Assembly: GCA_036562755.1 (NCBI GenBank)
Contig: DATCJN010000054.1
Span: 1 to 31,487, forward strand
DNA length: 31,487 bases
Origin: DUVY01 sp036562755
Lineage (GTDB): Bacteria; Bacillota; Clostridia; Christensenellales; DUVY01
Reading direction: 5' to 3'
This document shows, piece by piece, positions 23,854 to 31,283 of this stretch (positions are counted from its first letter, which is position 1; the number at the start of each line of letters is the position of its first letter). The translations under genes were made by a program, and so were the position numbers. A model generated the notes under the pieces. It made no database searches and was not told where the DNA came from. It saw nothing but the letters and a program-made list of their open reading frames with translations.

Positions 23854-24960
23854 CTACTTTATAAACTTCAACAAATCAATTAATATGACCAAACCGATAA
23901 GGAATATAAAGCCGACAAAATGAATTATATTTTCGATCTTTCTATTGATCGGTTTCCCCCTAATCCATTCAATTAATGTAAAGACAACTTTTGAGCCGTC
24001 CAAAGCGGGTATCGGGAATAGATTGAATATGCCTAAATTTACGGCCAATAGCGGCAATAATACTAACACATTATATATGTTGGCTTGGGTAATTTTGGCC
24101 ATTTCGGTAATAGTGCCAACCGGGCCGCTTAACTGGTCTAATCCTATTCCCCTGAATATATCGCCGAATGCGGATAAAATCGCCCCTGCCATTTTTAAGG
24201 TAAACGGAAAAGCATATCCAGCGCTTTCAAGGAAATTATATTTTTCTATTTTATAGTCGCCAATAGCGATGCCTATTCCTATTATTTGTTTTCCGTCGCT
24301 ATCGTACTTGACTTTCCTTATTCCGCTTATATCGGTTTCAACGCCGTCTCGTATAACCGTTAATGTAAATTCTTGGTTTTCTTTCTTTTGCGCTAACAAC
24401 TCCGACAAGGAATCCAGTATGGTTATTTTATGCCCGTCTACAGCAATGATAACGTCATCTTCTCTTATCAAAGACGCATTGGGCGTATCATATACTTCGG
24501 TGATTATTGGAAGAGAATTGCCAACAACCGCGATAAAAATAAATGAAAAAATAATACCTGATAAAATATTAAACAGCGCGCCGCTTATTAAAACAATAAT
24601 CCTTTTCCAAGGCTTTTGCTCGTCAAAAGTCAAATAAGTTTTTTTTGTTTCAGCGGGCTCTTGTTCCTCTTCTTGTTTTTCATATTCTTCAAAAACTTTA
24701 GGTTTATCCTTAGTGTTATGGGAATCTTGGACAATATCGTCTTCTCCCTCAAACGCGCAATAACCGCCTAATGGAAATACTCTAATGCTTATCTTTTCGC
24801 CGCGCTTATTAACTCGTTGAAAAATAGCGGGGCCGAAGCCTATTGAAAACTCGTTAATCTTAAAGCCAAGTATTCTGCCCGCTACATAATGTCCAAATTC
24901 GTGAATTGTAACCATTAAAAGCAGTATCAATACCGCTAATAATATATATACCGCAAACAT
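23854..24960 (-). CDS. rseP: Site-2 intramembrane zinc metalloprotease
   Basis: M50 protease that cleaves anti-sigma factors, signal peptide remnants or other substrates within the membrane (RasP/YluC in Bacillus). The zinc motif HEFGHYVAGR is in the first membrane helix. A PDZ-like domain (about 165-245, with IREDDVIIAVDGHKI) follows the second helix. The LDG motif is seen in NLFPIPALDGSKV in the penultimate helix. A Glu/Lys-rich insert of about 45 residues (roughly 72-115, with EYEKQEEEQEPAETKK) lies between the zinc motif and the second membrane segment. 368 residues. Its place between dxr and ispG is common in Clostridia. Confidence 0.94.
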   Translation of the reverse strand: MFAVYILLAVLILLLMVTIHEFGHYVAGRILGFKINEFSIGFGPAIFQRVNKRGEKISIRVFPLGGYCAFEGEDDIVQDSHNTKDKPKVFEEYEKQEEEQEPAETKKTYLTFDEQKPWKRIIVLISGALFNILSGIIFSFIFIAVVGNSLPIITEVYDTPNASLIREDDVIIAVDGHKITILDSLSELLAQKKENQEFTLTVIRDGVETDISGIRKVKYDSDGKQIIGIGIAIGDYKIEKYNFLESAGYAFPFTLKMAGAILSAFGDIFRGIGLDQLSGPVGTITEMAKITQANIYNVLVLLPLLAVNLGIFNLFPIPALDGSKVVFTLIEWIRGKPINRKIENIIHFVGFIFLIGLVILIDLLKFIK

Positions 24961-24985
24961 AAATCTCCTTAAAAAGTAAAAAAGA

Positions 24986-26137
24986 TTATGAACGTTTTAA
25001 TATTTTATTATAATCTTTGTCAAGATATTCTCTGACCGTATTTTCAACGCTCAAGATATTTTCTATGGTAATATTATCATTATAATCCAACTTTGTCACA
25101 CAATATTCAACCAATTCGTAAATATCTAAAAATCTTATCTTTTTTTCCAAAAACAACTCGACGGCCTTTTGGTCCGCAGATATCATTACCGCGGGCGTTA
25201 ATCCCCCCTTCTCATAAGCCAGTCTAGCCAGTTTGGGAAAAGGAAAATTAATCTCGTCGGGCGCAAAAAAATTAAAACTAGCGCGTGAAAAATCTATGGG
25301 ATTAACATTGGATTGAAGCCTATCAGGATAGCTTAACGCGTATAATACCGGAATTTCCATCGACGGAAGCGCGGCTTGAGCGATTATTGAATTATCGCAA
25401 AACTCAACCATAGAATGAATAAGGCTTTGGGGGTGAATTACATAATCGACATTTTCTATTTGGAAAAGATGTTTGGCTTCAATAATTTCCAAGCCTTTAT
25501 TCATCATGGTGGCCGAATCAATTGTTATCTTTTTGCCCATATTCCAATTGGGATGCGCAAGAGCTTGTTCGGGAGTTATGTCTTTTAAGTCTTCTTTAGT
25601 CTTGCCAAAAAACGGGCCTCCGCTTGCGGTTAAAATTATTTTTTTTACGCTTTTGATCTCTTCTTTTTGCAAACACTGAAAGACTGCCGAATGCTCGCTG
25701 TCTATGGGCAAAATCTGGTTTTTAAAAGCGGCTTTCATAATGATTTCGCCGCCGCTTACCAGGACTTCTTTGTTAGCCAAAGCTATTGTTTTGCCCTGCG
25801 AAATTCCTAGCATAACGGCTTTTAGCGACGCTGTGCCCGAGCTTGCCGCTACAACAATATCAATATCATCTAAAGCCACCGTGTGCTCGGGGGCTTGTTC
25901 GCCGATAAAAATTTGTGTATTAGAGGGAAGCTGTTCTCTTAGATAATCGTAATCTACATTAGGATCCGAGACGCCGACGGCTTGAGGCAAAAACTCCCAA
26001 GCCGACGATATAAGACTTTTTAGATTATTATAGACGCATAGCGATTGAATTTTGAATTTATATGGATATTTTCTTGCCGCGGCTAACACATAAGAGCCTA
26101 TGGTTCCGCTGCTGCCTAAAACGGCTAGCCTTTTCAT
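24986..26137 (-). CDS. dxr: 1-deoxy-D-xylulose 5-phosphate reductoisomerase
   Basis: Second enzyme of the MEP pathway, making MEP from DXP with NADPH. The N-terminal Rossmann motif LAVLGSSGTIGSYVL, LANKEVLVSGG, the metal-binding PIDSEHSAVFQCL and the active-site loop AHPNWNMGKKITIDSATM are all visible. I prefer the ATG at 26137 (MKRLAVLG), where homologues start, one base after the cdsA stop. The TTG at 26149 would add four residues and overlap cdsA. About 383 residues. uppS-cdsA-dxr-rseP-ispG is a conserved order. Confidence 0.96.
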   Translation of the reverse strand: MKRLAVLGSSGTIGSYVLAAARKYPYKFKIQSLCVYNNLKSLISSAWEFLPQAVGVSDPNVDYDYLREQLPSNTQIFIGEQAPEHTVALDDIDIVVAASSGTASLKAVMLGISQGKTIALANKEVLVSGGEIIMKAAFKNQILPIDSEHSAVFQCLQKEEIKSVKKIILTASGGPFFGKTKEDLKDITPEQALAHPNWNMGKKITIDSATMMNKGLEIIEAKHLFQIENVDYVIHPQSLIHSMVEFCDNSIIAQAALPSMEIPVLYALSYPDRLQSNVNPIDFSRASFNFFAPDEINFPFPKLARLAYEKGGLTPAVMISADQKAVELFLEKKIRFLDIYELVEYCVTKLDYNDNITIENILSVENTVREYLDKDYNKILKRS

Positions 26138-26138
26138 T

Positions 26139-27038
26139 TTAGGCGACAACTCCTATAGAAAAAATATGCAAAATCAAAAAGTATGTATAAATAAATAACC
26201 CGTTAAACATAAGCCCGTCGCATCGATCCATAACGCCGCCATGACCGGGTAAAACGGAACCAAAGTCTTTTATTCCAGCAGAACGCTTTATCGCCGACGC
26301 TACCAAATCGCCTATTTGGGTAAAAGCAGAACCAAATATTCCTATTATTATAAAATTGACAAAGTTTAAGCCCAACGACATATCAAGCAGTCTAAAATCG
26401 GCGACTTTATAATAGCACAATAACAAGACAGCAACAGACGCCATAACGCCGCCAATCAATCCGCCTATCGCGCCGCTTATAGTCTTTTTGGGGCTTATAT
26501 CAGGCGCTAGTTTAGGGCCTCGCAACCATATTCCTATAAAATACGCCATAGTATCCGTAAAAGTGGATATGCCGAAAGTCAAAACCAACGGCGTTAGGCT
26601 AAACCATTGATCCAATGTATTATTTATTGCAAACAAGCACGCCAATAAGCATTGAGGATAAATTATAATAAATAATGTTGTTAAGATATTGGCGGTCTCA
26701 ATCGATTTTTTGAAAAAGGATGTTATCATCATCGCCAAAAAAGTGATTCCGACTAGCAAAAACACCAAAGACAGACCGTCTATATACGCATTGGGAAGAA
26801 AATTAGACGAAAAAGCCGAAACGCTAAATACCGCATACGCCATTACGGGAAAAGTTATGACTACGGGCATGATAGAAGCAGGCATTTTGTGCGACAATGC
26901 TTTAGCCATTTCAGCGCCTGCGACAATCATTAAAAATACTATTAATAAATCAAAAAACAGCGTATGGATTTCTCTTAGCAAAAACGAGCCGACGATTAAT
27001 ATAAAAATTACGGCGCCGGTCAAAAATCTCTTTTTCAT
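26139..27038 (-). CDS. cdsA: Phosphatidate cytidylyltransferase
   Basis: Membrane enzyme making CDP-diacylglycerol from phosphatidic acid and CTP, the precursor of anionic phospholipids. Eight or so hydrophobic segments are visible. The C-terminal family signature is present (SAIKRSAGIKDFGSVLPGHG, then GVMDRCDG), preceded by LAPDISPKKTISGAIGG. 299 residues. It starts one base after uppS. Confidence 0.95.
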   Translation of the reverse strand: MKKRFLTGAVIFILIVGSFLLREIHTLFFDLLIVFLMIVAGAEMAKALSHKMPASIMPVVITFPVMAYAVFSVSAFSSNFLPNAYIDGLSLVFLLVGITFLAMMITSFFKKSIETANILTTLFIIIYPQCLLACLFAINNTLDQWFSLTPLVLTFGISTFTDTMAYFIGIWLRGPKLAPDISPKKTISGAIGGLIGGVMASVAVLLLCYYKVADFRLLDMSLGLNFVNFIIIGIFGSAFTQIGDLVASAIKRSAGIKDFGSVLPGHGGVMDRCDGLMFNGLFIYTYFLILHIFSIGVVA

Positions 27039-27039
27039 C

Positions 27040-27729
27040 TTATTTTATATCCCCAAATTTTCTGTGTCTTTTTTTATAGTCTTCCAAAGCGGCGTCAAGC
27101 GCTTTTTCATTGAAATCAGGCCAAAGCGTTTTGGTAAAATATAATTCGCTGTAAGCGGATTGATAAAGCATAAAATTGCTTATGCGCCGCTCTCCGCTAG
27201 TGCGTATTATTAAATCAGGATCGGGAATGCCCGCGGAATAAAGATATTTTTCAAAGGTTTGGCAATCTATTTCTTTGCAACCGTCTTTGATAGCTTGATT
27301 AGCCGCCCTGATGATTTCGTCTCTGCCGCTATAATTAAAAGCGATGCTTAAAACTTTATCCTTAAAATGCTTGGTATCTTCAAGCGCTTTATTAACTTTT
27401 TTTAAACTGTGATCGTCTAAAATGCTAACATCGCCCATAATATTTAGGCGTATTTGATTTTTTATTAATATAGGCAAGCAGTCGTCAAGGTATTCGTTTA
27501 AAAGCTCTATTAATGTTTGAATTTCTTCCTTAGGACGTTTTAGGTTTTCTTTAGATAGAGCGTAAATGGACATATATTTTATGCCCAAGCTAAAAACATA
27601 TTCAAAGATTCTCTTTAACGCTTTTATGCCGTATCTATGCCCCATTGAGCGTTGGAAGCCTTTCTTTAAGGCCCAACGCCCATTGCCGTCCATTATAAAA
27701 GCAATATGCTGAGGAAGTCGGTCATCCAT
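27040..27729 (-). CDS. uppS: Undecaprenyl diphosphate synthase
   Basis: cis-Prenyltransferase that extends farnesyl diphosphate with isopentenyl diphosphate to the C55 carrier lipid of wall synthesis. The 229-residue protein shows HIAFIMDGNGRWALKKG with the catalytic Asp and Asn. It also shows GHRYGIKALK, NYSGRDEI, and the DLIIRTSGERRISNFMLYQ motif with the binding Arg residues and SELYFT. The length is slightly short but normal for Clostridia. It overlaps the small gene before it by eight bases. Its FPP substrate is made by IspA at the other end of the window. Confidence 0.97.
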   Translation of the reverse strand: MDDRLPQHIAFIMDGNGRWALKKGFQRSMGHRYGIKALKRIFEYVFSLGIKYMSIYALSKENLKRPKEEIQTLIELLNEYLDDCLPILIKNQIRLNIMGDVSILDDHSLKKVNKALEDTKHFKDKVLSIAFNYSGRDEIIRAANQAIKDGCKEIDCQTFEKYLYSAGIPDPDLIIRTSGERRISNFMLYQSAYSELYFTKTLWPDFNEKALDAALEDYKKRHRKFGDIK

Positions 27730-27919
27730 TTTTTATCCTAAAGCCGTTTTTAAAATACGCCGTTGTCAATATGATGTTATTATCTGACAAGGAATATCTT
27801 ATTACTCGCTCCAAATCGTCTTTATCGCTTGCCTCGTTGATTCTAATTATTTTGTAATTTAAATTTTTTGATTTAATTATTTTTATCGCTTCTTCAATGG
27901 GCAGCGCGACTATGTCCAT
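27722..27919 (-). CDS. Small PASTA-like protein between frr and uppS
   Basis: A 65-residue protein with no signal peptide or membrane helix. ALPIEEAIKIIKSKNLNYKI followed by ERVIRYSLSD and NIILTTAYF matches the beta-alpha-beta-beta rhythm of a single PASTA repeat (the P-x-x-x-x-A helix, V-I-x, then I-x-L-T-x). PASTA repeats usually occur in the outer part of Ser/Thr kinases and penicillin-binding proteins; a lone cytosolic one would be unusual. It directly abuts the frr stop and overlaps uppS by eight bases, so it is very likely translated. The PASTA assignment is by eye, and the function is unknown. Confidence 0.6.
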   Translation of the reverse strand: MDIVALPIEEAIKIIKSKNLNYKIIRINEASDKDDLERVIRYSLSDNNIILTTAYFKNGFRIKNG

Positions 27920-28495
27920 TTATATTTCCATTATTTCTTTTTCTTTATTGCTTAATACCTTCTCGAGTTCGCCCATGTATTTGTCTAATGTCTTTTGAAC
28001 GTCTTTTTCTTGAGCATTATATTCGTCTTCGCTTAGTTGTCCGTCTTTTTTTAGTTTCTTAAAGACTTCCAAAATATCCCTTCTTTCGTTGCGCATGGAT
28101 ACTCTAAAGTCTTCGGCTATTTTTTTGACGTTTTTAACTAATTCTTTGCGGCGTTCTTCGGTAAGTTGAGGGAAGACTAATCTTATTACCTTGCCGTCGT
28201 CTACGGGCGTAATGCCAAGGTCGGACGCCATGATAGCTTTGGAGACGCTTTTTACAGCCGAAACGTCCCAAACCGTAATAGTTAAAACTCTGGCTTCAGG
28301 AACGCTTATATTGCCCATTTGGTTAATAGGCGTAGGCGTTCCGTAATAATCTACCATAATTTTATCCAAAACATGAGGATTAGCGCGTCCTGCACGGATT
28401 TTGTTTAGTTCAATCTTAAAATTATCCAATACTTTGGCTAATTTAGACTCATATTTCGAAAGATGCTCTTTTACCATTTCTAGTTCTGGTGCCAT
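27920..28495 (-). CDS. frr: Ribosome recycling factor
   Basis: Splits post-termination ribosomes together with EF-G. The protein has the long helical bundle with FKIELNKIRAGRANPHVLDKI at the N-terminal half (as FKIELNKIRAGRAN), the central beta domain YYGTPTPINQMGNISVPEAR and the final LTEERRKELVKNVKKIAEDF and RNERRDILE helices. I chose the ATG at 28495, eight bases after GGGGG, over the TTG at 28501, which is only two bases from that site. About 191 residues against 185 in most species. Follows pyrH as in nearly all bacteria. Confidence 0.96.
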   Translation of the reverse strand: MAPELEMVKEHLSKYESKLAKVLDNFKIELNKIRAGRANPHVLDKIMVDYYGTPTPINQMGNISVPEARVLTITVWDVSAVKSVSKAIMASDLGITPVDDGKVIRLVFPQLTEERRKELVKNVKKIAEDFRVSMRNERRDILEVFKKLKKDGQLSEDEYNAQEKDVQKTLDKYMGELEKVLSNKEKEIMEI

Positions 28496-28515
28496 ATTCA
28501 ATACCCCCGTTTATA

Positions 28516-29214
28516 TTATTTTATTAAGGTTCCGATTTTTTCGCCTAAAGCGGCTTTTACTATGCCGTTTTCCTCCGCCAAAGCGAAAGCTATAATAGGT
28601 ATTTTGTTTTCCATACACATTGTAATGGATGTCGAATCCATTAGATTTAGACCCTTATTAATGACATCTAAATACGAGATGTTATCAAATTTCTTGGCGT
28701 TAGGGTTATGTTTAGGGTCGGAATCATATACGCCGTCAATATTCTTAGCCATTAATATCACATCCGCTCCGATTTCGGCCGCTCTTAGCGCCGCGCCCGT
28801 ATCGGTAGAGAAATAAGGATTGCCCGTTCCGCAAGCGAAAATAACGATCCTACCCTTTTCAAAATGTCTGATTGCCTTTCTTAAGATATAAGGCTCTGCT
28901 ACGGCGGGAACGCTTATTGCCGTTTGAACTCTTGTGGGGATGCCCTCTTTTTCAAGCGCGTCCTGCAACGCGAGCGCGTTAATTATAGTAGCGAGCATTC
29001 CCATATGATCGGCCGTAGTGCGATCCATATTTTGACCTTGGCGTCCGCGCCAAAAATTTCCTCCGCCGATAACTATGGCTATTTGAATTCCTTTGGCATG
29101 GATGACTTTTAGCTGTTTTACAACATGCTGAACCACCGAAGGATTGATGCCGAATTTATCTTCGCCCGCCAAAGCTTCGCCGCTTATTTTTAATAATACT
29201 CTGGAATATTTCAC
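28516..29214 (-). CDS. pyrH: UMP kinase
   Basis: Hexameric bacterial kinase making UDP from UMP. The 232-residue protein has RVLLKISGEALAG (phosphate loop), IVIGGGNFWRG, MDRTTADHMGMLATIINALAL (seen in two parts: MDRTTADHMGML and INALAL) and TGNPYFSTDTGAALRAAEIG. The start is GTG with AAGGAG six bases ahead. The promoter at 29232-29260 puts the transcript start almost at this ribosome binding site, so the leader is very short. First gene of the operon to the polC-like gene. Confidence 0.97.
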   Translation of the reverse strand: MKYSRVLLKISGEALAGEDKFGINPSVVQHVVKQLKVIHAKGIQIAIVIGGGNFWRGRQGQNMDRTTADHMGMLATIINALALQDALEKEGIPTRVQTAISVPAVAEPYILRKAIRHFEKGRIVIFACGTGNPYFSTDTGAALRAAEIGADVILMAKNIDGVYDSDPKHNPNAKKFDNISYLDVINKGLNLMDSTSITMCMENKIPIIAFALAEENGIVKAALGEKIGTLIK

Positions 29215-29231
29215 ACCTAACTCCTTATGCT

Positions 29232-29260
29232 ATTATATCAAATGTCCATTGACTTGTTAA
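29232..29260 (-). promoter_or_regulatory. Sigma-A promoter of the pyrH-frr-uppS operon, with a palindrome over the -35
   Basis: On the minus strand TTAACA (29255-29260) and TATAAT (29232-29237) are 17 bases apart. The predicted start is near 29226, only 12-14 bases before the GTG, leaving AAGGAG at the very 5' end of the message. A perfect inverted repeat GACTT-N3-AAGTC (29251-29263) covers the -35 and could be an operator; the regulator is not known. Confidence 0.7.
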
Positions 29261-29273
29261 GTCTAAAAATTTT

Positions 29274-29306
29274 AAAAAAAAGGACACTATTTTTAATGTG
29301 TCCTTT
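29274..29306 (-). terminator. Intrinsic terminator after rpsB-tsf
   Basis: A perfect 9-bp stem AAAGGACAC/GTGTCCTTT (29279-29287 with 29298-29306) and a ten-base loop are followed on the minus strand by an uninterrupted run of eight T. It lies 24 bases past the tsf stop and separates rpsB-tsf from pyrH. Confidence 0.88.
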
Positions 29307-29329
29307 ATTTTGTTATTTAAAAATAATTG

Positions 29330-29989
29330 TTATTTATTTTTCATGTTTTCGATTTGCTTAGCCACTTCTTCCGCCAAATTATCCGATCTCTTTTCTAAGC
29401 CTTCGCCGACTTCCATTCTGACAAATCTTCTAATACTGATCTTTTCGCCAATCTTGCCTGTAGCTTCGGCTACCAAGTCTTTTATTGTCTTAGAAGGATC
29501 TTTTACAAAGTTTTGTTCTAATAAGCAAACTTCTTGATAGAACTTCTTAACTCTGCCTTCTACCATTTTATCTACTACATTGGCAGGCTTGCCTTCATTG
29601 AGCGCTTGAACTCTAAGAATTTCTTTTTCTTTCTCTAATGCTTCGGTAGGAACATCTTCAGGCGTTAGATACAAGGGATTAGCGGCCGCGATATGAATAG
29701 CGATGTTATGCACAAGTTCTTTAAACTCATCGCTGCGCGCAACAAAGTCGGTTTCGCAGTTTACTTCAACCAACACGCCGATTTTGCCGCCAAAGTGAAT
29801 GTATGCGTCAACAAGTCCTTCCGCAGCGATTCTGCCGGCTTTGCGGCTTGCGGCGGCCTTGCCCTTTTCTCTTAAAATCTCAATCGCTTTTTCAATATCT
29901 CCATTGGCTTCGTTGAGAGCGTTTTTGCAATCCACTATGCCCGCTCCCGTTCTAGCACGCAAATCTTGAATGTCTTTGGTCGTAATCAT
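29330..29989 (-). CDS. tsf: Translation elongation factor Ts
   Basis: Nucleotide exchange factor for EF-Tu. The N-terminal UBA-like part reads LRARTGAGIVDCKNALNEAN. The core motif EVNCETDFVARSDEF inserts into EF-Tu next to the nucleotide site. At 219 residues it is the short form with a reduced second core subdomain, against about 290 in B. subtilis and similar to other clostridial and Thermus-like proteins. AAAGGAG stands seven bases before the ATG. Cotranscribed with rpsB. Confidence 0.96.
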   Translation of the reverse strand: MITTKDIQDLRARTGAGIVDCKNALNEANGDIEKAIEILREKGKAAASRKAGRIAAEGLVDAYIHFGGKIGVLVEVNCETDFVARSDEFKELVHNIAIHIAAANPLYLTPEDVPTEALEKEKEILRVQALNEGKPANVVDKMVEGRVKKFYQEVCLLEQNFVKDPSKTIKDLVAEATGKIGEKISIRRFVRMEVGEGLEKRSDNLAEEVAKQIENMKNK

Positions 29990-30031
29990 TGCGTTCTCCT
30001 TTAATATAAATATGTTATAAAATACGATTAA

Positions 30032-30907
30032 TTATTCAGCTTGCTCTTCTGTCTCTTCGGTTTGTTCTTCGCCTTCTTTTACAGCGGCTTTTTTAGCGCG
30101 TTTGGGCGCTTTATCTTGTTCTTCTTCGTCTTCTTTTTCTATAGCTTCAAAATCGATAGCTTCCAAGGTTTGCTCAATTGAAATTTCGTGCTCTTCGGCT
30201 TGAGCTTCTTGAGCTGCGCCTTGTTCGCCTTCGCGCGCTTCTATTACGGCATCGGCAATCGCGCTTGCTATGAGTTTAACGGCTCTTATAGCGTCGTCGT
30301 TGCCGGGAATAATGTAATCGACTTCGTCGGGATCGCAGTTGGTGTCAACCAATCCCACAATCGGGATTTTCATAGCGCGAGCTTCTTTAACAGCTATATG
30401 CTCTTTCTTAGGGTCTATTATGAATAGAACGCCGGGCAAAGAGCGCATCTCCTTGATGCCGCCTAGGTTGTATTGCAGCTTATCTCTCTCGGCTTTTAGC
30501 TTCAAAACTTCTTTTTTGGGCAACAAATCAAACTCGCCTAGTTTTTCCATTTGGTTGAGTCTGTTTAGGCGGTCGATTCTGGAACGAATGGTGGCGAAGT
30601 TTGTCAATGTTCCGCCTAACCATCTAGTGTTAACATAGAACATACCGCAGCGTTCGGCTTCTTGCTGAATAGCTTCTGCTGCTTGCTTTTTGGTGCCCAC
30701 GAATAAAACCGATTTGCCCTCGGCTACTTGTTGCTTTACAAAAGCATAAGCTTGATCGATTAAATCAACTGTGAGTTCGAGATTGAGAATGTGAATGTCA
30801 TTACGAGAGGTGAAGATGTATTTTTTCATTTTGGGATTCCACTTTCTGGTGGGGTGTCCAAAATGCACGCCTGCCTCTAGTAATTGCTTCATTGAAATTA
30901 CTGGCAT
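30032..30907 (-). CDS. rpsB: 30S ribosomal protein S2
   Basis: Protein of the small ribosomal subunit. The N-terminus MKQLLEAGVHFGHPTRKWNPK, seen in parts as LLEAGVHFGHPTRKWNP, is diagnostic. FVNTRW-type NTRWLGGTLTNF, LLFIIDP-like VLFIIDPKKE and VGLVDTNCDPDEVDYIIPGNDDA, read as DTNCDPDEVDYIIPGNDD, follow. The body ends near residue 232. A tail of about 60 residues then follows, dominated by Glu with a single KRAKK patch, making 291 residues against 246 in B. subtilis. GGAGG stands nine bases before the ATG, and a second GAGGAGG lies a little upstream in the leader helix. Confidence 0.97.
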   Translation of the reverse strand: MPVISMKQLLEAGVHFGHPTRKWNPKMKKYIFTSRNDIHILNLELTVDLIDQAYAFVKQQVAEGKSVLFVGTKKQAAEAIQQEAERCGMFYVNTRWLGGTLTNFATIRSRIDRLNRLNQMEKLGEFDLLPKKEVLKLKAERDKLQYNLGGIKEMRSLPGVLFIIDPKKEHIAVKEARAMKIPIVGLVDTNCDPDEVDYIIPGNDDAIRAVKLIASAIADAVIEAREGEQGAAQEAQAEEHEISIEQTLEAIDFEAIEKEDEEEQDKAPKRAKKAAVKEGEEQTEETEEQAE

Positions 30908-31028
30908 AAAAAAATCCTCCGTTTAATCCTCCTCGAGCGATTTTGGTCGGTCATAACTTTTGTAATGAAAGATTTTACAAAAGCAACGAAAACCGAATCG
31001 TCATCGAGTGCGTATTTGGTTTAAAACC
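30908..31028 (-). promoter_or_regulatory. Structured leader of rpsB, possible S2 autoregulatory RNA
   Basis: The 120-base untranslated leader can close a long-range helix. On the minus strand CTCGA-TGA-CGATT (31008-30996) pairs with AATCG-C-TCGAG (30942-30933). This encloses a 9-bp perfect hairpin, CTTTTGTAA/TTACAAAAG (30957-30965 with 30975-30983). The helix ends right beside the upstream GAGGAGG. S2 represses rpsB through leader RNAs in several bacterial groups, so an autoregulatory role is plausible; no known family match is claimed. Confidence 0.5.
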
Positions 31029-31034
31029 TTTTAG

Positions 31035-31063
31035 ATTATATCACAAATAAAAATACCTAGCAA
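31035..31063 (-). promoter_or_regulatory. Sigma-A promoter of rpsB-tsf
   Basis: On the minus strand TTGCTA (31058-31063) and a perfect TATAAT (31035-31040) are 17 bases apart, with TGTGA directly before the -10. The start falls near 31028 and gives the structured leader before rpsB. Confidence 0.8.
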
Positions 31064-31104
31064 TTGTTTTAAAAACAAAATGAATAAATTATCAAAATTG
31101 CGAT

Positions 31105-31134
31105 ATAAAACAAAAAACCGCTATTGAATAGCGG
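31105..31134 (-). terminator. Intrinsic terminator upstream of the rpsB promoter
   Basis: A perfect 7-bp GC-rich stem CCGCTAT/ATAGCGG (31118-31134, three-base loop) is followed on the minus strand by TTTTTTGTTTTA. It isolates rpsB from transcription coming from the right. The other side has CTTTTG, so some activity on the plus strand is possible. Confidence 0.85.
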
Positions 31135-31140
31135 CTTTTG

Positions 31141-31210
31141 TGTGGAAACACTAATAGTGATACAAATAGGCTAAATTACCGAAGTGAGTATGCTAAAAGT
31201 GATACAAAAT
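31141..31210. repeat. Direct repeats resembling an insertion-sequence end
   Basis: Two copies of CTAAWAGTGATACAAA (31151-31166 and 31193-31208, one mismatch) lie 42 bases apart. The segment begins at 31141 with TGTGGAAACAC. IS21-family elements start with TG and carry repeated transposase-binding sites in their ends, so this could be a solitary IS end. No transposase gene is visible in the remaining 280 bases to the edge, and the other end is out of view. A repeated regulator site is the alternative. Confidence 0.35.
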
Positions 31211-31238
31211 TTATGACTTACGAGACTCGAAAATGTGT

Positions 31239-31262
31239 AAAAAAGCCCACTTTCGCGAGCTT
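31239..31262 (-). terminator. Weak intrinsic terminator after the right-edge gene
   Basis: On the minus strand AAGCTC pairs with GGGCTT (31257-31262 with 31243-31248, one G-U pair) around an eight-base loop, followed by TTTTTT. It lies 21 bases past the stop of the partial gene at the right edge. Confidence 0.55.
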
Positions 31263-31283
31263 AAATACTTGTTGATATTCTCA

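Noticed and set aside
30908..31283. CRISPR array or tRNA in the largest gap
   Set aside because: The two repeats here are only two in number and not palindromic in the way of CRISPR repeats; no cloverleaf is present. The gap is filled by a leader, promoter, two terminators and the repeat pair.
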